From the NCBI GenBank assembly GCA_031772625.1, contig CM062804.1, positions 277,592,598 through 277,656,597 of the forward strand: a stretch of DNA of 64,000 nucleotides, read 5' to 3'. The notes beneath the pieces are model-generated. The model had not been told where the DNA came from, did not search any database, and saw only the letters and a list, made by a program, of their open reading frames with translations. Position 1 is the stretch's first letter. Each line of letters begins with the position of its first letter. The DNA comes from Pinus tabuliformis. Its lineage: Eukaryota > Streptophyta > Pinopsida > Pinales > Pinaceae. Below, piece by piece: positions 24,601 through 36,961 of the stretch. The translations under genes were made by a program, and so were the position numbers.

Positions 24601-25380
24601 ATTAATATATTTATTTATTTATTTATTTATTTTTTTTATTTTTTTTTAAGGAATAATCATATATCAATTATTTTGCTGTCAACATTTCTAACTCACCAGT
24701 AAGTTCATCATCATGACAAATATGGAGGCACTAATCTAACAAGGAAAATAAATAGTGTTGAGATGTTGAGAGAGTTCCAAATTCAATAAAAAAGAAAAAA
24801 AGAGCTTCCATAATGTTAAAAAATTGATCTAGACTTTAAAAACAAAAGATAAAAATAAAAAAATAATGTTAAAAATTACTATAAAAAAATAATTAAAAAA
24901 TTTAGGAAAAATAAATGTGAAATTAATAAAAAGAGCTATTATTAAAAAAAACTAGACAAAAAGTAATCAAGAAATGAATAAAAAATTAAATTCTTAAAAA
25001 TAACCAAAAAATGAATAAAACATTAAATTCTTTTTTCACATTAAAAGAATCACAAATAAGAAAAACTATAAAGTACAAAAAAACATATAATAAATAAATG
25101 ACGATTCCAACAAACTAACTAAAAATTGAATAAATAAACAAATAAATAATATAAAATATATAAAAAATAAAAATAAATTCAAGATAATAAATTTCAAATG
25201 CAATTATGTATAAATTTTAAAAATAAATGTATGAAGAAATACCAAAAATTAATAATGATAAAACAAGCAAAATCATTTTAATAGAATAATTTCCAGCTTT
25301 AAAGATATCTGATCAAGTCATTTTAAAGAAGAAAAATCTCATCTCTTAAAAGTTTTTGAAGACAATGGCTATTGTAGGCC
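24601..25380. other. Very AT-rich, low-complexity stretch
   Basis: It starts with a (TTTA)n tract at about 24606-24640 and then A-rich sequence with many AAATAAA-like motifs. I see no gene. Confidence 0.55.
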
Positions 25381-25443
25381 CCTAGGTCTCAAGGCTTTCC
25401 AAAACGTTAGCTTAGAACCTAGATATAAGAAGATCATGAGGAT

Positions 25444-25906
25444 TTACTTAACTGTGTGCATATTCCTTTCGTTCTCAAAACCACCAATAAGATTTCTCAT
25501 ACTCTTAAGAAAAACAAGGTTCATACCGCCTTTAAACCTCTTAAAACCATATGTAATAAGTTGAAGACCGTGTGGACCCTAAGGCTCCTAAGGGTGTTTA
25601 CTTAATCCCTTGCTCCAGTGGAACACCCTACATAGGAGAAATTGGCCGAGATCGATCAAGTAGAGGATTCAAGAGCACACAATAGACATCAAGCATAATT
25701 GATCTAACTCGTCTCCCTCAGTAGAACATGTGGAAAAGGCTTGTCATCATATTTGTATTGAAGAATCTTAGGCCATTGCAAAGATTGATCACTTCCACCT
25801 TTGGAAGCTAAGGGAGGCTATGTAAATTGAGAAGCATGCTAGCAATCTGAACAAGAATGAGAGGTTGAGGATAAGCATCAATTGGATTCCTTCCCTTTCT
25901 TCGTAG
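25444..25906 (+). pseudogene. Penelope-like element, C-terminal GIY-YIG endonuclease
   Basis: Penelope-like elements join a reverse transcriptase to a C-terminal GIY-YIG nuclease. Here 25450-25570 reads the linker before the nuclease (HIPFVLKTTNKISHTLKK, then KVHTAFKPL), which matches the family pattern K..I.T.FKP. After a one-base shift, 25581-25635 gives GVYLIPCSSGTPYIGE, the GIY-YIG core in its Penelope form (GVY.IPC...YIGET). Another frame then gives RIQEHTIDIKH, SVEHVEKACHHI, REAM and IEKHASNLNKNE, ending INWIPSLSS and a TAG at 25904-25906. At least five stops and two frameshifts break it. The reverse transcriptase is not visible upstream. Neighbouring sequence is AT-rich and gene-free. 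Confidence 0.85.
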
Positions 25907-26058
25907 TGTCCATTTTTTTTGTTGGCGTTCTTCATTCTTTATCCTGCGTTCATTTTCTTTAATATGTTCTCATTCCTTCCCTTTCTTCGTAGTGTCATTT
26001 TTTCGTTGGCGTTCTTCATCCTTTATCCTGCCTTCATTTTCTTTTTAGTATGTTCTCA
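25887..26058 (+). repeat. 86-bp tandem duplication at the end of the Penelope relic
   Basis: TTCCTTCCCTTTCTTCGTAG starts at 25887 and at 25973. Both copies continue through GTTGGCGTTCTTCAT and TTTATCCTGC.TTCATTTTCTTT to TATGTTCTCA. The unit includes the last codons and the stop of the nuclease ORF. A further short duplication, GATTAATTATTCGTCTCTT, lies at about 26069-26106. Confidence 0.85.
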
Positions 26059-27062
26059 TATACTTTCGATTAATTATTCGTCTCTTGATTAATTATTCGT
26101 CTCTTGATTTAATGGATTATTTTGATATTATTAATCTTGTTTAATTTATTTAAGTTTTATTTTTCTATTTTATATCTTTTTGTTATATATTCTTTTTGGA
26201 AATGATATTCTATTAACATGATTTTGTTTGTGTTATTATTATTAGTGGTTTGTATTTTTGAATTTTGAGTTTATTTTTAAATTTATTATTTTGAATTTAT
26301 TTTCATTATTTATTATTTTTATTGTTTATTTCATTTTCAGTTCGTTGGTTGAATGATTATTCAGTTATTTATTATATACTTTTCTATTTTATGATTTTTG
26401 TTATGAGTGATTTTTTTAATGTGAATTAATAATTTAATGTTTTATTGACTTTTTCACTATTTTTAGTTTTCTTTTAGTAATGCATCTTTTTATGAATTTC
26501 ACATCTATTTTTTCTAAAAAATAATTATATTTCAAAAATTATTATTTTTATTTTGAGGAAAAACTTGAAACCAACATTTCAGACTAGCTTAGTGAGTCCA
26601 TCATCAGGGCAATGAAATTTGTATTTGAGAAGAGAGAGCGTGAAATTACGGAGCTTATTAATAGTTATTTGAAAAATATTTCTGATGTCTTCATTTGTAG
26701 TCGGTTTATAAATGATAAATTAATTAAAATTAATTAATTTATTTATTTAGATAAGTATTTATTTTATTTATTATATATTATTATTATTTATTTATTTAGT
26801 TTTAATTTTATTATATTATTGTTTATTTATATATATATATATTTTATTATTATTTATTTAAATTTCAAATAAAATAAAGCTATTATTTATTATTTATTAT
26901 TATTATTATTTATTTTTATTATTATTTATTTATTTATTTGTAATTATATATTATTATAATTATTTTTATTATTATATCTTCCCTCTTTTCTTTTCTTTTC
27001 TTTTTTCTCTTTTTTTTAATTAATTATTTATTTATTTATTTTATTTGAAATATATATTATTT
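26059..27062. other. Extremely AT-rich stretch
   Basis: It is dominated by TTTATTATTTATT-type sequence (26740-27050) and pyrimidine runs near 26985-27015. No gene is visible. Confidence 0.55.
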
Positions 27063-27725
27063 GTTTAAGATGCTAACTATCTGTTAATTGTTTTACAGGA
27101 ATGTATATAATTTTAAAGATTAATTTTGAAAATTTATGTTAACTAATTTGTTATGTGAGTAAATTATTATTTAAAGGATTAGATAGGGAGTTAGCTATGA
27201 TAGGTTATGCTTATCAATTTTACTTAATTAAATAATTTTGTTTTTTCTCCTTAATATTGATGTTTACTTATTTAATTATTTTCATTTCATTTATTAATTT
27301 ATTTATTTTTAATGAATGTGTGTAAATTTATGATTATTTGAAATTTATATTATTTGTTTAAGATCCTAACTCTATGTTAATTATTTTACCCGAAGAAAAT
27401 TTATGTTAGTTAATTTATTATGTGTTTAACTTATTATTTAAAGGATTAGTAAATCTATGTTTGTTAGAAATTTAAATTATTAGTTTAAGATCCTAACTGT
27501 ATGTTAATTGTGTTACATGCATGTATATAATTTTAAAGATTAGTTTTGAAATTCTATGTTAACTAATTTATTATGTGATTAGATTATTATTTAAAGGATT
27601 AGATAGGTAGTTAGCTATGATAGGTTATATTTATCAATTTTAATTAATTAAATAATTTTGTATTATTTTCTTAAAATTGATATTTATTTATTTATATATT
27701 TTTATTCTATTTATTTATTTATAAT
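27063..27725. repeat. Three diverged direct repeats in AT-rich DNA
   Basis: GTTTAAGAT(G/C)CTAACT starts units at 27063, 27356 and 27483. The first and third are long copies that share GTATATAATTTTAAAGATTA, TATTTAAAGGATTAGATAGG and GTTAGCTATGATAGGTTAT. The middle copy is shortened to 127 bp. Confidence 0.8.
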
Positions 27726-28782
27726 GTGTGAAAATCTATGTTTATTGCTTTTTTATTTTATTTAATAGGGGTTTCCAGGTGTCATTTAACTTTAGTCCGT
27801 CATCTCTATTCCTATTATTGGAGGATTTTCGATTTCAATTGCTTCTTTTACCCTTCTTTTTAAATAATGGTCTTCCTTGTGAATTAATTTTGCTTGTTCC
27901 ATGCAAATATAATTTGAGGAGGAACAAGCATGCTCAGCTAGACCAGATTTTTCTGACCTATTTCTTGAAATGTCATTAATATGCTCATTTAGCCTAATGC
28001 CAAAGGACCTCTAGATCAATTTTTGATCATTATAGTAACTAGTTTTTGATTTTTTTATTGAATAAAATATCTATCTTTATCTTGTTAAACATGAATTCAA
28101 TTAATAGATTGGTATCCCTATCTTTGATTTTTCTCTATTTACAATATACAAATGGTATAAGATATCAATTAGACTTTTTTTTTTCATGGTTGTATATTAA
28201 GACTTTTAAAATTTTGCAATGAATAGTCATACTTTACTACATCGAGCTACATAATTTGTGATATTTTTTAATTCTTCTACGTCAATAACAACTACATCAA
28301 CTAGACATGTATCCTTTATCTCGTTTTTCCATACCAAATAAAATTCGTAATCTACCATTTTCGATCTACTTTTTCATCAACCTTTAGATACTAATCATTA
28401 TATCCATACATATATCCCTAATTAAAGAGACGACTACCTTATTCCATGTACATTTATTCATATAATAGTTTTAGTACCTCATTTCTTTTCAATTTCTACT
28501 GAAAAAGAAATTATTATCCAAAATATATACTTGCATGAATAGAAAAATGCATATACGGATGATAATATTATGGTTTATTTTCCATGCATGCATATATAAG
28601 CTTGCATATATTTAGCATTAACATATAAAAGAACAGAATGGCTAAACCATGCACAAATAATTATAATATATAGAACTACATATATATAGGTATTCATTTC
28701 TCCATTTTAGCAATACAGATCATTGAACAAATTAAACTCAACAATAGGGCACACACATAATTTTGATTCTAATACTAACTAG
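27726..28782. other. Non-coding stretch
   Basis: The ORF at 27728-27979 has no recognisable domain. The remainder is AT-rich sequence without visible features. Confidence 0.45.
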
Positions 28783-30099
28783 TGTTTGGGGAAAATCCAC
28801 GAATAGAGAATGTTCCACCCAACCATGAACTATCTCCAATAGTTCCCCCGAGCTAAGACATTCTTTCCTTCCAGAATCAACAACCTCTAAGACATTCTTT
28901 CCTTCTAGAATCAACAACCTCTTTGTTTCATAAGCGGTTTTTTCTATAGTTTTTTCCTAGCATATTTTTAGCAGTGTCTTGCTTTAAGGTTTGTCCATCT
29001 TTTGTCTAGGCCTTTTTGTTTTAAAAAATATTCTTTCATTTTTCTTTAAAGAATGTTTTCTCTCCCACTGTGCTTTATTTATTTTTTTCACCGACTTAGC
29101 ATTTCTCTCTAGTTAAGTGGTTAACATAATCATTCTCTCCCATTATGTTAACATTTTAAACAACTTTCTCCTAGGAACTTTTAGGATACTTTTAGAGAAG
29201 GTCCAACATGTGGACTATAGAATTTCCTATAGATTCACAAGCTCATGTAATTTACTAAAGCATAGTACAAGAATCTACTTCTACTTTGAACCAGCGAAGC
29301 CAATAGATCGATGAAAACAATATGAAAAAGAAGAAGACAAATAAATGTCAGATAACATAATAATTTTTCCTCGGGAAAGCCACTTCTCAAAGCCCCACCA
29401 ATATGTATTGCATTAATAAAAAATATGAGCGAATATAGAAATCTTGTTCTCAGTAGAACAATTCTGCACAAGTATGCTCAACTCTCTACCTCACAAGCCC
29501 ACTCTTACCCAATACTCAGCCAATTTCCACTATCTCCCAAGCCCCTATTTCCTTGCGAAATTCCTAGGATGAATAACCCATATTTAAAGGGAATTCATGC
29601 TTCCAAAACTACGAAATCCAAAAATAGGTCCTTCTCTATTTTCATGCATGATATTTACAACTCATTAAATCATACAACTGATAGTACACTATCCCTACAC
29701 TCCACTCTCAACTGGGTCTTTCTTTGAGCTGACATGCATGAGTTTCTCATGTGGAAATATTCAATTAACTGGAGTAACACTTTTGGATGCACCAGTTAAT
29801 CAAGTGACTGTTAGTCCTCTATTAGATTCACAAATAGTTAGAACTAATTTAATTGACCATAACTTAGTAAAATGAGTTATCTAATTACAATTCAATTTAA
29901 ACTCACATTGGACCCCTAAAATTTAGGGAGAACATATACATGACTACAGAAATACTTCCAACTCGAAATTACTAAGCTAATTTAGTTAATTAAACTTAAT
30001 TAACTATTTAAAAGTTTCTATGAGAATAGAATTCGATTTTAATTCTCATTTTAATTCAAGGACAATTAAATTGGAATTTCTTGTTGCCATTTCTCAACA
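28783..30099 (-). repeat. Candidate 3' LTR of the minus-strand copia relic
   Basis: On the minus strand the copia coding region ends near 30120, and a purine-rich AGAGGAAG precedes TGTTGAGAAATGG, which starts at 30099. This is the usual polypurine tract and LTR start. The far end is uncertain; a TG at 28783 (TGTTTGGGGAAAATCC) is one candidate on the plus strand. No partner LTR was found. A 34-bp tandem duplication (TAAGACATTCTTTCCTTC) lies inside at 28854-28921. Confidence 0.4.
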
Positions 30100-30119
30100 C
30101 TTCCTCTGGACAGGAAAAG

Positions 30120-30390
30120 GATTATCAACTACTCTGATCATGTCTCTATGAAACTCACATTTACATCTTCACAATGCTTTTGTCAAAATGTCAACATCTT
30201 GCTCCTCCATGGGAGCGTACTCAAACAACATCATCTGTGTCAATACACAATCTCTAAGATGATGATATCAGATATCAATGTCATTGGACCTATCATGAAA
30301 AACATGATTTTCAGAGACTTTGATACAACTCTTGTTATCGCAGTAAATCACTGTCGGATCCATCTACTGGCCAAACAGATCAACCATGAT
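30120..30390 (-). pseudogene. Ty1/copia RNase H C-terminal part
   Basis: The minus strand reads KKIMVDLFGQ, a stop, then DPTVIYCDNKSCIKVSENH, RSNDIDIRYHHLRD and DVDILTKALCR, which is the end of a copia RNase H domain. It is the downstream piece of a polyprotein relic that continues at 37999-39540. The two halves join in register once the LTR element between them is removed (MRK next to IMVDL). Confidence 0.9.
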
Positions 30391-30395
30391 CTTCT

Positions 30396-31427
30396 TGTTA
30401 CAGGTCTATTTGGGCACATCACTCCCGACAATCAGATCAGTACAATTAGGGCTCATCAAACCCTAATTCAGTTGCTACATGCCCTAGAAAAGTCATCAAA
30501 TTGAATGCTTTCATCCATGAAAGTTTCATAGCTTGAAACCTTGCTGAAATGCCTCCTTGGGACACCAACGCAATGTTTGTCAAGGGTAACTGTGATGCAG
30601 AGCAGGTAGGCCCATTCAGACCTGCATTGCAGTGCACTTAGGTCCACTTTGGCCTGCGCTGGGCGAGAATGAGCAAAATTGGCATAGGATTATGGGAACA
30701 TCCCTTGATTATAGAGCATTCTAGAAGGATACTCAACTCTTATCTCATCCTATGAGCTCGACTTTGGATAGGATATGGAACAATTACCCCTCTATCCTCT
30801 CATCCATTTCTCCATGGAAACTAACTCCAATTTTGGAAAACCATTCAATGCCCAATTTATGACATAACCACTTGCATTTCCCTATAAATTGACCACTCAT
30901 CATAGTGATCAAGAGGTTGGAATTTGAAGATTGTAGAGAAATACTGTTGGTTTGAGACTTGAGTTCATTGTCAAGTAATGTTATGCTACTGGATTGATGT
31001 GCTATTGGTGTGATGAGGGTTTGGACTAAGCTGGATGAGTGACACAGGATCGAACCGCATTGGGTGTAACTCCTCCTTTTACAATCAATAAAGTTGTTTG
31101 TTCCTTTTCCCATATTCTTGTTCATATCTATGATGCATACATGTTTAAATGTTGTCAATTCCATTTGTTTGTAATAAATAGATCACATACATTGACCGTT
31201 GTCGTCTGCTGTTTCTGTTGACAAGTACCAATTGAGCAAATTCAGTTCCAGTGGGAGCGACGGGAGAAATTCAAAGGAGATCAAAGGAAATGAAAGATCA
31301 CAAGTAGGTTCCTTCATCTCATCTATCTATTATAAGAAAAGGTTGAACTACTTTCTTTCTGTTGTTCTAAGTGTAACTACCCACTTAGGGAAGATGTACT
31401 TATCCATAGGTATAAATTCCATAAACA
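30396..31427 (+). repeat. 5' LTR (1032 bp)
   Basis: It starts TGTTACAGGTCTATTTGGGC and ends TTCCATAAACA. It matches 36962-37993 along its full length without net indels. TTGGTGACCA follows from 31430. ORFs inside it occur in both LTR copies and show no domain. Confidence 0.88.
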
Positions 31428-32835
31428 AATTGGTGACCATACTAGGGATCGAATGTCATTCCTGGTAGATTACCCTTATCATATTACATCATAGTAGACT
31501 TTACTTGACTTCATTGATCTCTTTTCAGTCATCTTGAAGTGTTTTTTTGTCAAAACATGTGCTTTAATGTCTGTTGATTGGACTCTCTAGCACCAGCGCA
31601 GTGTTTCTCTTGACATAGTGCACTGCAGAGTAACCTTAGCTTAGAGAGAGTGCACTGCAGCACAATATCTCCCACTCAGGGCTGTGCTGATCCCTATCAA
31701 GCTAAAAAACCCATATTTTTCTTGATTTTTTCCAAATGTGCTTCTGATATTGTTTGGTGAAAGATCAAAGTTTTCTATGGATTTCAAATCAATTTGCATT
31801 TCTTCTCCTAGACCTACTTTGGCCTTGATTGTTTAGTGTTTCTTAATCATTATCATTTCATTGTCAAATTTAACTTACATCGATTAGTATTTTCTAAAAA
31901 AGAATTGTCATAAAGTCTTCATTTCTTTGAAAAAGAAACTATTGTAAAGTCTTCGTTTCTTGTGAAAAGCATTGATTGATCATTTGTGCATTTAGTTTCC
32001 TTATGTTCATCTAAACATTAAAGGAATGAAAAGGAAAACATGCATAATGCATTTAGAATTTTGTGTGTGCTTGTAGGAATGGTTTAGGGAAAGCTGCATT
32101 AGACATGCTATATACTCTTTGTTTAAAGAGTCTGATTGTTCTATCCCTTTTAGTTACATTTTTCATTGTTTAAACCAAATGAAAATAATGATTCTCATCT
32201 TAGTTGCATTCTAGGAGTTTCAGAAACATCACATAGTGAACCTAAAAGGAAAATTTTTAAACAAGATCAACTAAAATTTATCTCAGTTAATTGAATGGAG
32301 CATTGTAACTTAATGCATAACATTTAGGGGTCTAGGCTAGAGATGTGTTCCGACGTCATTAAACATAGCAGATGTCTCTAATGGTCTGCAATACATTCCG
32401 AGTGCGATACCTCATTCCAGGTACGTAAGTATATTGTAGCTCGTCCACATACATTTGGGTATATCGGGTGGTGTTATAGTACGAAAAGTGTAAAGGAATG
32501 CTCTCACTATGCGCTTTCGCATTAGACAACACTAATATGGATTGAGACTCCACACAGTTTCGGGTATATTTGGGAGGACTACATTAGGTTTCTATCCATC
32601 CATAGGTAACCGCGTTGTCCACCTTATATACTGTGATACACCGAAAAAAACATTCGGGGAGATCTCCTGTGCATATGTTAAGTCCTTGGTTTACTAAGGC
32701 AGTATATAGTTCACAGTTACTTGATAATCCTTTTTCCTAGATTATCCCTCTTTTGTTTTGTTATGTTATTTTGATTAAAATAAATTAGCTGACCGCATAT
32801 AACATCCTTCACATCACTCCTTAGTTGATCTTAGG
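31428..32835 (+). other. Leader region of the gag-protease element
   Basis: This is a long untranslated leader with a primer-site-like start. I see no coding motif. A stretch at 32340-32640 is less AT-rich but has no long ORF. Confidence 0.5.
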
Positions 32836-34552
32836 TTGAGACATTTGGCAACAACTCCGAAGTCCACCGATCAAGGAGTTCATTTTGATGGGAATCCTAG
32901 TCTTTTTCCTCCTTTCAGAAATATTAGTGTTTCTTATATGGATACATTGTCCCATCCGAGACTTACCATCGGATTGCCAGTAGGGTTGTTCTCAACCTCC
33001 TTGGCCCCGCAATTGAATATTCCTACAAGTGGACAAAATCAACCTCCAGTTGATCCTAAAGTTGACCCTTTAGTTTCTTCATCAGTTGTTTCTTCCTCCC
33101 CTTCTTCCTCTTCACCTAGTGAAATTATTGACACTAGTAACCATGTGGATAAGAAGAAGAAGAAGAAAGCGAAGAAGAAGAAGAAGAAGAAGAAGAAGAA
33201 AATTCAGCCGGGGGGGGAACCAAGCAACCATTGCTTCGAATGGAACTTTTGATGAGAAACTATCTGATAAGCCTGACAAAATTCGATATCCCTTCAAACT
33301 TTGTATGGTAGACCATATTCTTCGAAATTGTTCTGGTATTCCTCAGATCTTAGAAGAATGGTTTTCTCGTTTACATCATCCTATGTCATCAACTTCTGCA
33401 GATTATGCTGGTGACACACCATCAACTAGTGGTGGTAAAGTTCATGGAAACAAGGGCAAAGCTAAGTTTCCCTGTAGGTTATGCAAAGTGAATCACCCCA
33501 TTCACCTTTGTAGCTATCTAGACGAAGCCCAAAAAGTGTTGGATAACCGTCCTACTTCTTCGTAGTGACTTCCATCTGGTTAGAATAGACTCTCCCTGAA
33601 TACTTCACTAGTTGATGAAGTGATTGACCCAAATCAATCATCGGTCAAACCCACTTTCTCTTAATGCGAATCCCATGAGTATATAACTGACCAACAATAG
33701 GTTGAGGAAATAGTTTACCTAATTTCACCTTTAGTTAATCATACCTTTCCTGTAGAGAGTGAGTATGATACAACTCAGGTTCTTTTTGTTTCTTCAGATT
33801 CCAATGAGCTTAGAGGCAACCCTCCTGTTCCATCGAGATAGGAGGAAAATCCTCCCATCCTCATAACTCAACGGGGTAATTCCCCCATTCTTACAGTACC
33901 CTCTCCAGGTAGTCTAGTCACTTCCTTTGATTGGAATCGACTGGAAAGATGCCGTCTTGCTTCTTATGTGCCTTTCTAGATCATAGTACAGGTTTATAAT
34001 ATGATTGTATTTGTCACTATTATAGATGAAGGTGCATCTATGAGTATCCTTTCCTCCACTACTTGGTAGGCGCTCGGTTCGCCACCACTTGTGCTTTTTA
34101 CCAAGAATATGTTGGCTTTTAACAGAGGAACAAGTCAACCATTAGGTGTCCTTCCTCAGTTCCCTATTACTTTGGGAGGAAAAAATGTTTAAATTAATGT
34201 GATGGTAGTCACAGGCCCTTTCGATTACAATTTACTTCTTGGGCATGACTATGTTTATGACATGGGAGCTATTGTTTCAATACTCTTTCGAGTGATGTGT
34301 TTCCCACATGAAGGCAAAATTATCACCGTTGACTAGCTTTCATTTCCTGGCCCAAATATGGCTTCCAGTCAACCATCTTCCCTAAATGGTCCTTTTATCC
34401 CAATAGTATCTTCCCCGCCGCGGATCAATTATGTGGCAACCCATTTCATGCCTACCTCAACTGGTGATCAATTCTATGATGTTGTACATTATGTACTCAG
34501 GGCATTGGAACTAGATCTCTCTAATGGATTCCTTGCTACATATTCCTTCTAG
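32836..34552 (+). pseudogene. Gag and retropepsin-like protein of the non-autonomous element
   Basis: The first open part (32836-33252) ends in a lysine tract encoded by an (AAG)n microsatellite at about 33148-33204. A G run just after shifts the frame to 33203-33565. That part has two related knuckle-like motifs: CMVDHILRNC and CRLCKVNHPIHLC followed by YLDEAQKVLDN. After several stops, 33900-34340 reads a retropepsin-like domain with TIIDEGASMSILSS in the place of the catalytic D(S/T)GA motif, then AFNRGTSQPLG, ITLGGK and LLLGHDYVYDMGAI. The active-site Asp is kept but Thr/Ser is Glu. The frame last runs open at 34358-34552. No polymerase follows. Classification as Ty3/gypsy-like rests on the protease and is uncertain. 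Confidence 0.65.
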
Positions 34553-34617
34553 AGCGTTGTTCTCACATTTGATGAGAACCTCTTGGAAGTCATGACCTCT
34601 TGTGGGTTGTGATCAAG

Positions 34618-34938
34618 GAATATGAGGATAGTTCCTGGTCTTTTTTCAACCTCGTTAAAAAATGAAACAAAGGGTATGAGGATAGTTCCCGGTCTTGTGT
34701 CAACCTCGTTAAAAAATGAAACAAAGGGTATGAGGATAGTTCCTGGTCTTGTGTCAAGCTCGTTAAAAAATGAAACAAGGAATGTGAGGATAGTTCTTTT
34801 ACTGTGTCAACCTCATTAAAAAATGAAACAGGTCCCATAGCATAGTTTCTTGTCCTGTGTCAAGCTCGTTAAAAAATGAAACAAGGAATCTCAATAGAGT
34901 TCCTTCATTGTGTTAAGCTCATTAAAAAATGATACAAG
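34618..34938 (+). repeat. About six tandem units of about 58 bp
   Basis: Each unit holds GGATAGTTCCTGGTCTTGTG, TCAA(C/G)CTCGTTAAAAAATGA and AACAAAG with small changes. Weaker echoes of CTCGTTAAAA.ATGAAA continue to about 35910. A minus-strand ORF across it is only the repeat. Confidence 0.85.
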
Positions 34939-36961
34939 ATCCCCTGGAGTAAAGTTCCAATTCGAGTCTTTGATTAGATCTTGTAAAATCCCAATCGAGT
35001 CTTTCACTTGATCTTGTAATTGAACCTTCATTCCATCCACCTGATAGACATGAGTAGTCTACTTAGGTGAATGAAATGAAGCTTGGGGGTCATGCACCTA
35101 AAATTGAGCCATCATGCCGAGGGCATGTAAACCAATCTCAAGAATAGTTTTTTTTTGTTTCAAAGTTGTGTAAAAATGAAATCATCTCCATTTTAACCCT
35201 TGTGATTGCCATTCTATCAACCTCTTCCGTCAAATGAGCCTTGGTTTTTCTCCTTCCATCGTCACTATCTGGTTGGCTAACACACACTTTCACTTGATTG
35301 TTTTACCCTTTCTGAGGAACAATTGCAATGAATGGTCTTATTAGCCATCCTCTTCACATAAATCAACATTTTTTGAGAAGTTCCAACATCATCGGAACCA
35401 GTTGCTATCCTAGACACCACTCATTCCTCTAAGTGGAGTCCTCTTTAAGCTCTTTTTAGATTTTTGAAATATAAAAATATTATCAGGTGCTTGTCCTTTT
35501 TAGCTCGTAAACGGATTGGAAACGACATCTACTCAATATAAGTTTAACTCTTTTCTAGATTGAGATAGATTACTTACGAAAAATGAATACATTGATCGAA
35601 CATGGTCAGTAGGTTCTCTCTTGTATTATTTTATGCCTTTTCAGACTTGAGAAACAAATTTATGAAAAAGAACTTGCGGAGTTTTCTTTTTGTTCCTTTT
35701 CAAACTCTCTAAAAATGAAAAGGACCGAGTTCTGATTGTCGTTAAACTCGTTAAAACATAAAATAGTGACAAATTTGTCCATAATGACAAGACCTAGTTT
35801 TACCTTCATTAGGTTCCTTAAAACATCACATAGTGATGGATTCACCCAAAGGGTGGAATTATACTACAAGCATATGTTATCCTCCTCAATCTTGTTAAAA
35901 CATAAAGAGGTACTGGTTAGCAATGAGTAGGGAAAATGGGAAAAGGGATAAATCACTCTATGGTAGCAAGTCGCTCTTGAACATGAAACTTCTACTTCAT
36001 CTCTATGACTATTTGGGTTGGGTTATCTGCTTGATGTTTATCATACATATGGTACATCACACCATCCATCACTTTGCTTTTTAGTCAATGCTGCCAATTC
36101 ATTCAGTGTTGCTGACATGTTCAATAGAAGTCACTTAGTAAACTTCATCGTTTGCAATACTCATAAACCTTCATTTTTATGACCACAATTCTTGAACATT
36201 GAGTCATCAGTCACATTTTGTCTTTAAAATAATTACACTCATTTCATGTCGGTGATGGGGGATATATCAAGGCCCTCCTGCGATGAGTCGCTTCTTATCG
36301 ACATTAGCACATTATCTAAGAAGTTGACCTAGAAACACCCTTCTAGTACCTTGAGGCTTTCATACATCAATGGCAAATTTCTCGCTTCCGGCGACAGATT
36401 GACGTCACAAACCTTCGACTGAAAGAATTTGTATGGTGTTCGACACCAAAACATCTATTCACACCCTACGGAATGTATTGTAGTACCTTGAGAATTATTA
36501 TCATTATCAGTGATTTCTCTCGCTCCTGTTAAAAACTTACATCATTAGCTGGTATCGGACGATGTCTTCACATGTTCGACTTCAGATCACATTTTCACAT
36601 GGTTAGACTCGTACTTGAGCGAACGATTAGACAAGATAGAAGACCATGGATCTAGTTTCATCCATCTGGGCTATGATTTCATGAGAGTAATAAATCATTT
36701 GTATGATGACTTTACATAGATGGTCATCCTATCATGGGTCTATATCTATAGACAGCTATCTGATTTATGTACATGTAATGAAAATTTTATATGTTGAACA
36801 TGTGTATGCCTTCCCTTTGCAATTAATGGAAAATTCAAAAATATCATGATATTATGTATGGTAATCGATGGAGGTCACCATATGCTTTAGATCCTCCTCA
36901 TCACATAATAAATCATATCACTCGACATTATCATTTTCGACTTCATGCCTTAGGGGGAAAC
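34939..36961 (+). other. 3' non-coding part of the gag-protease element
   Basis: It contains further diverged TTAAAACATAAA/AAAAATGAAA motifs and a purine tract AGGGGGAAAC at 36952-36961 next to the 3' LTR. No polymerase motif is visible in any frame. Confidence 0.5.

Noticed and set aside
27728..27979. 83-codon plus-strand ORF
   Set aside because: Hydrophobic chance ORF in AT-rich DNA with no motif.
30784..31164. 126-codon minus-strand ORF, also seen at 37422-37796
   Set aside because: It appears in both LTR copies of one element and has no known domain; an LTR-encoded protein is not supported.
34618..34938. CRISPR-like look of about 58-bp units
   Set aside because: The full unit is repeated with no unique spacers. 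It is a minisatellite in an LTR element.
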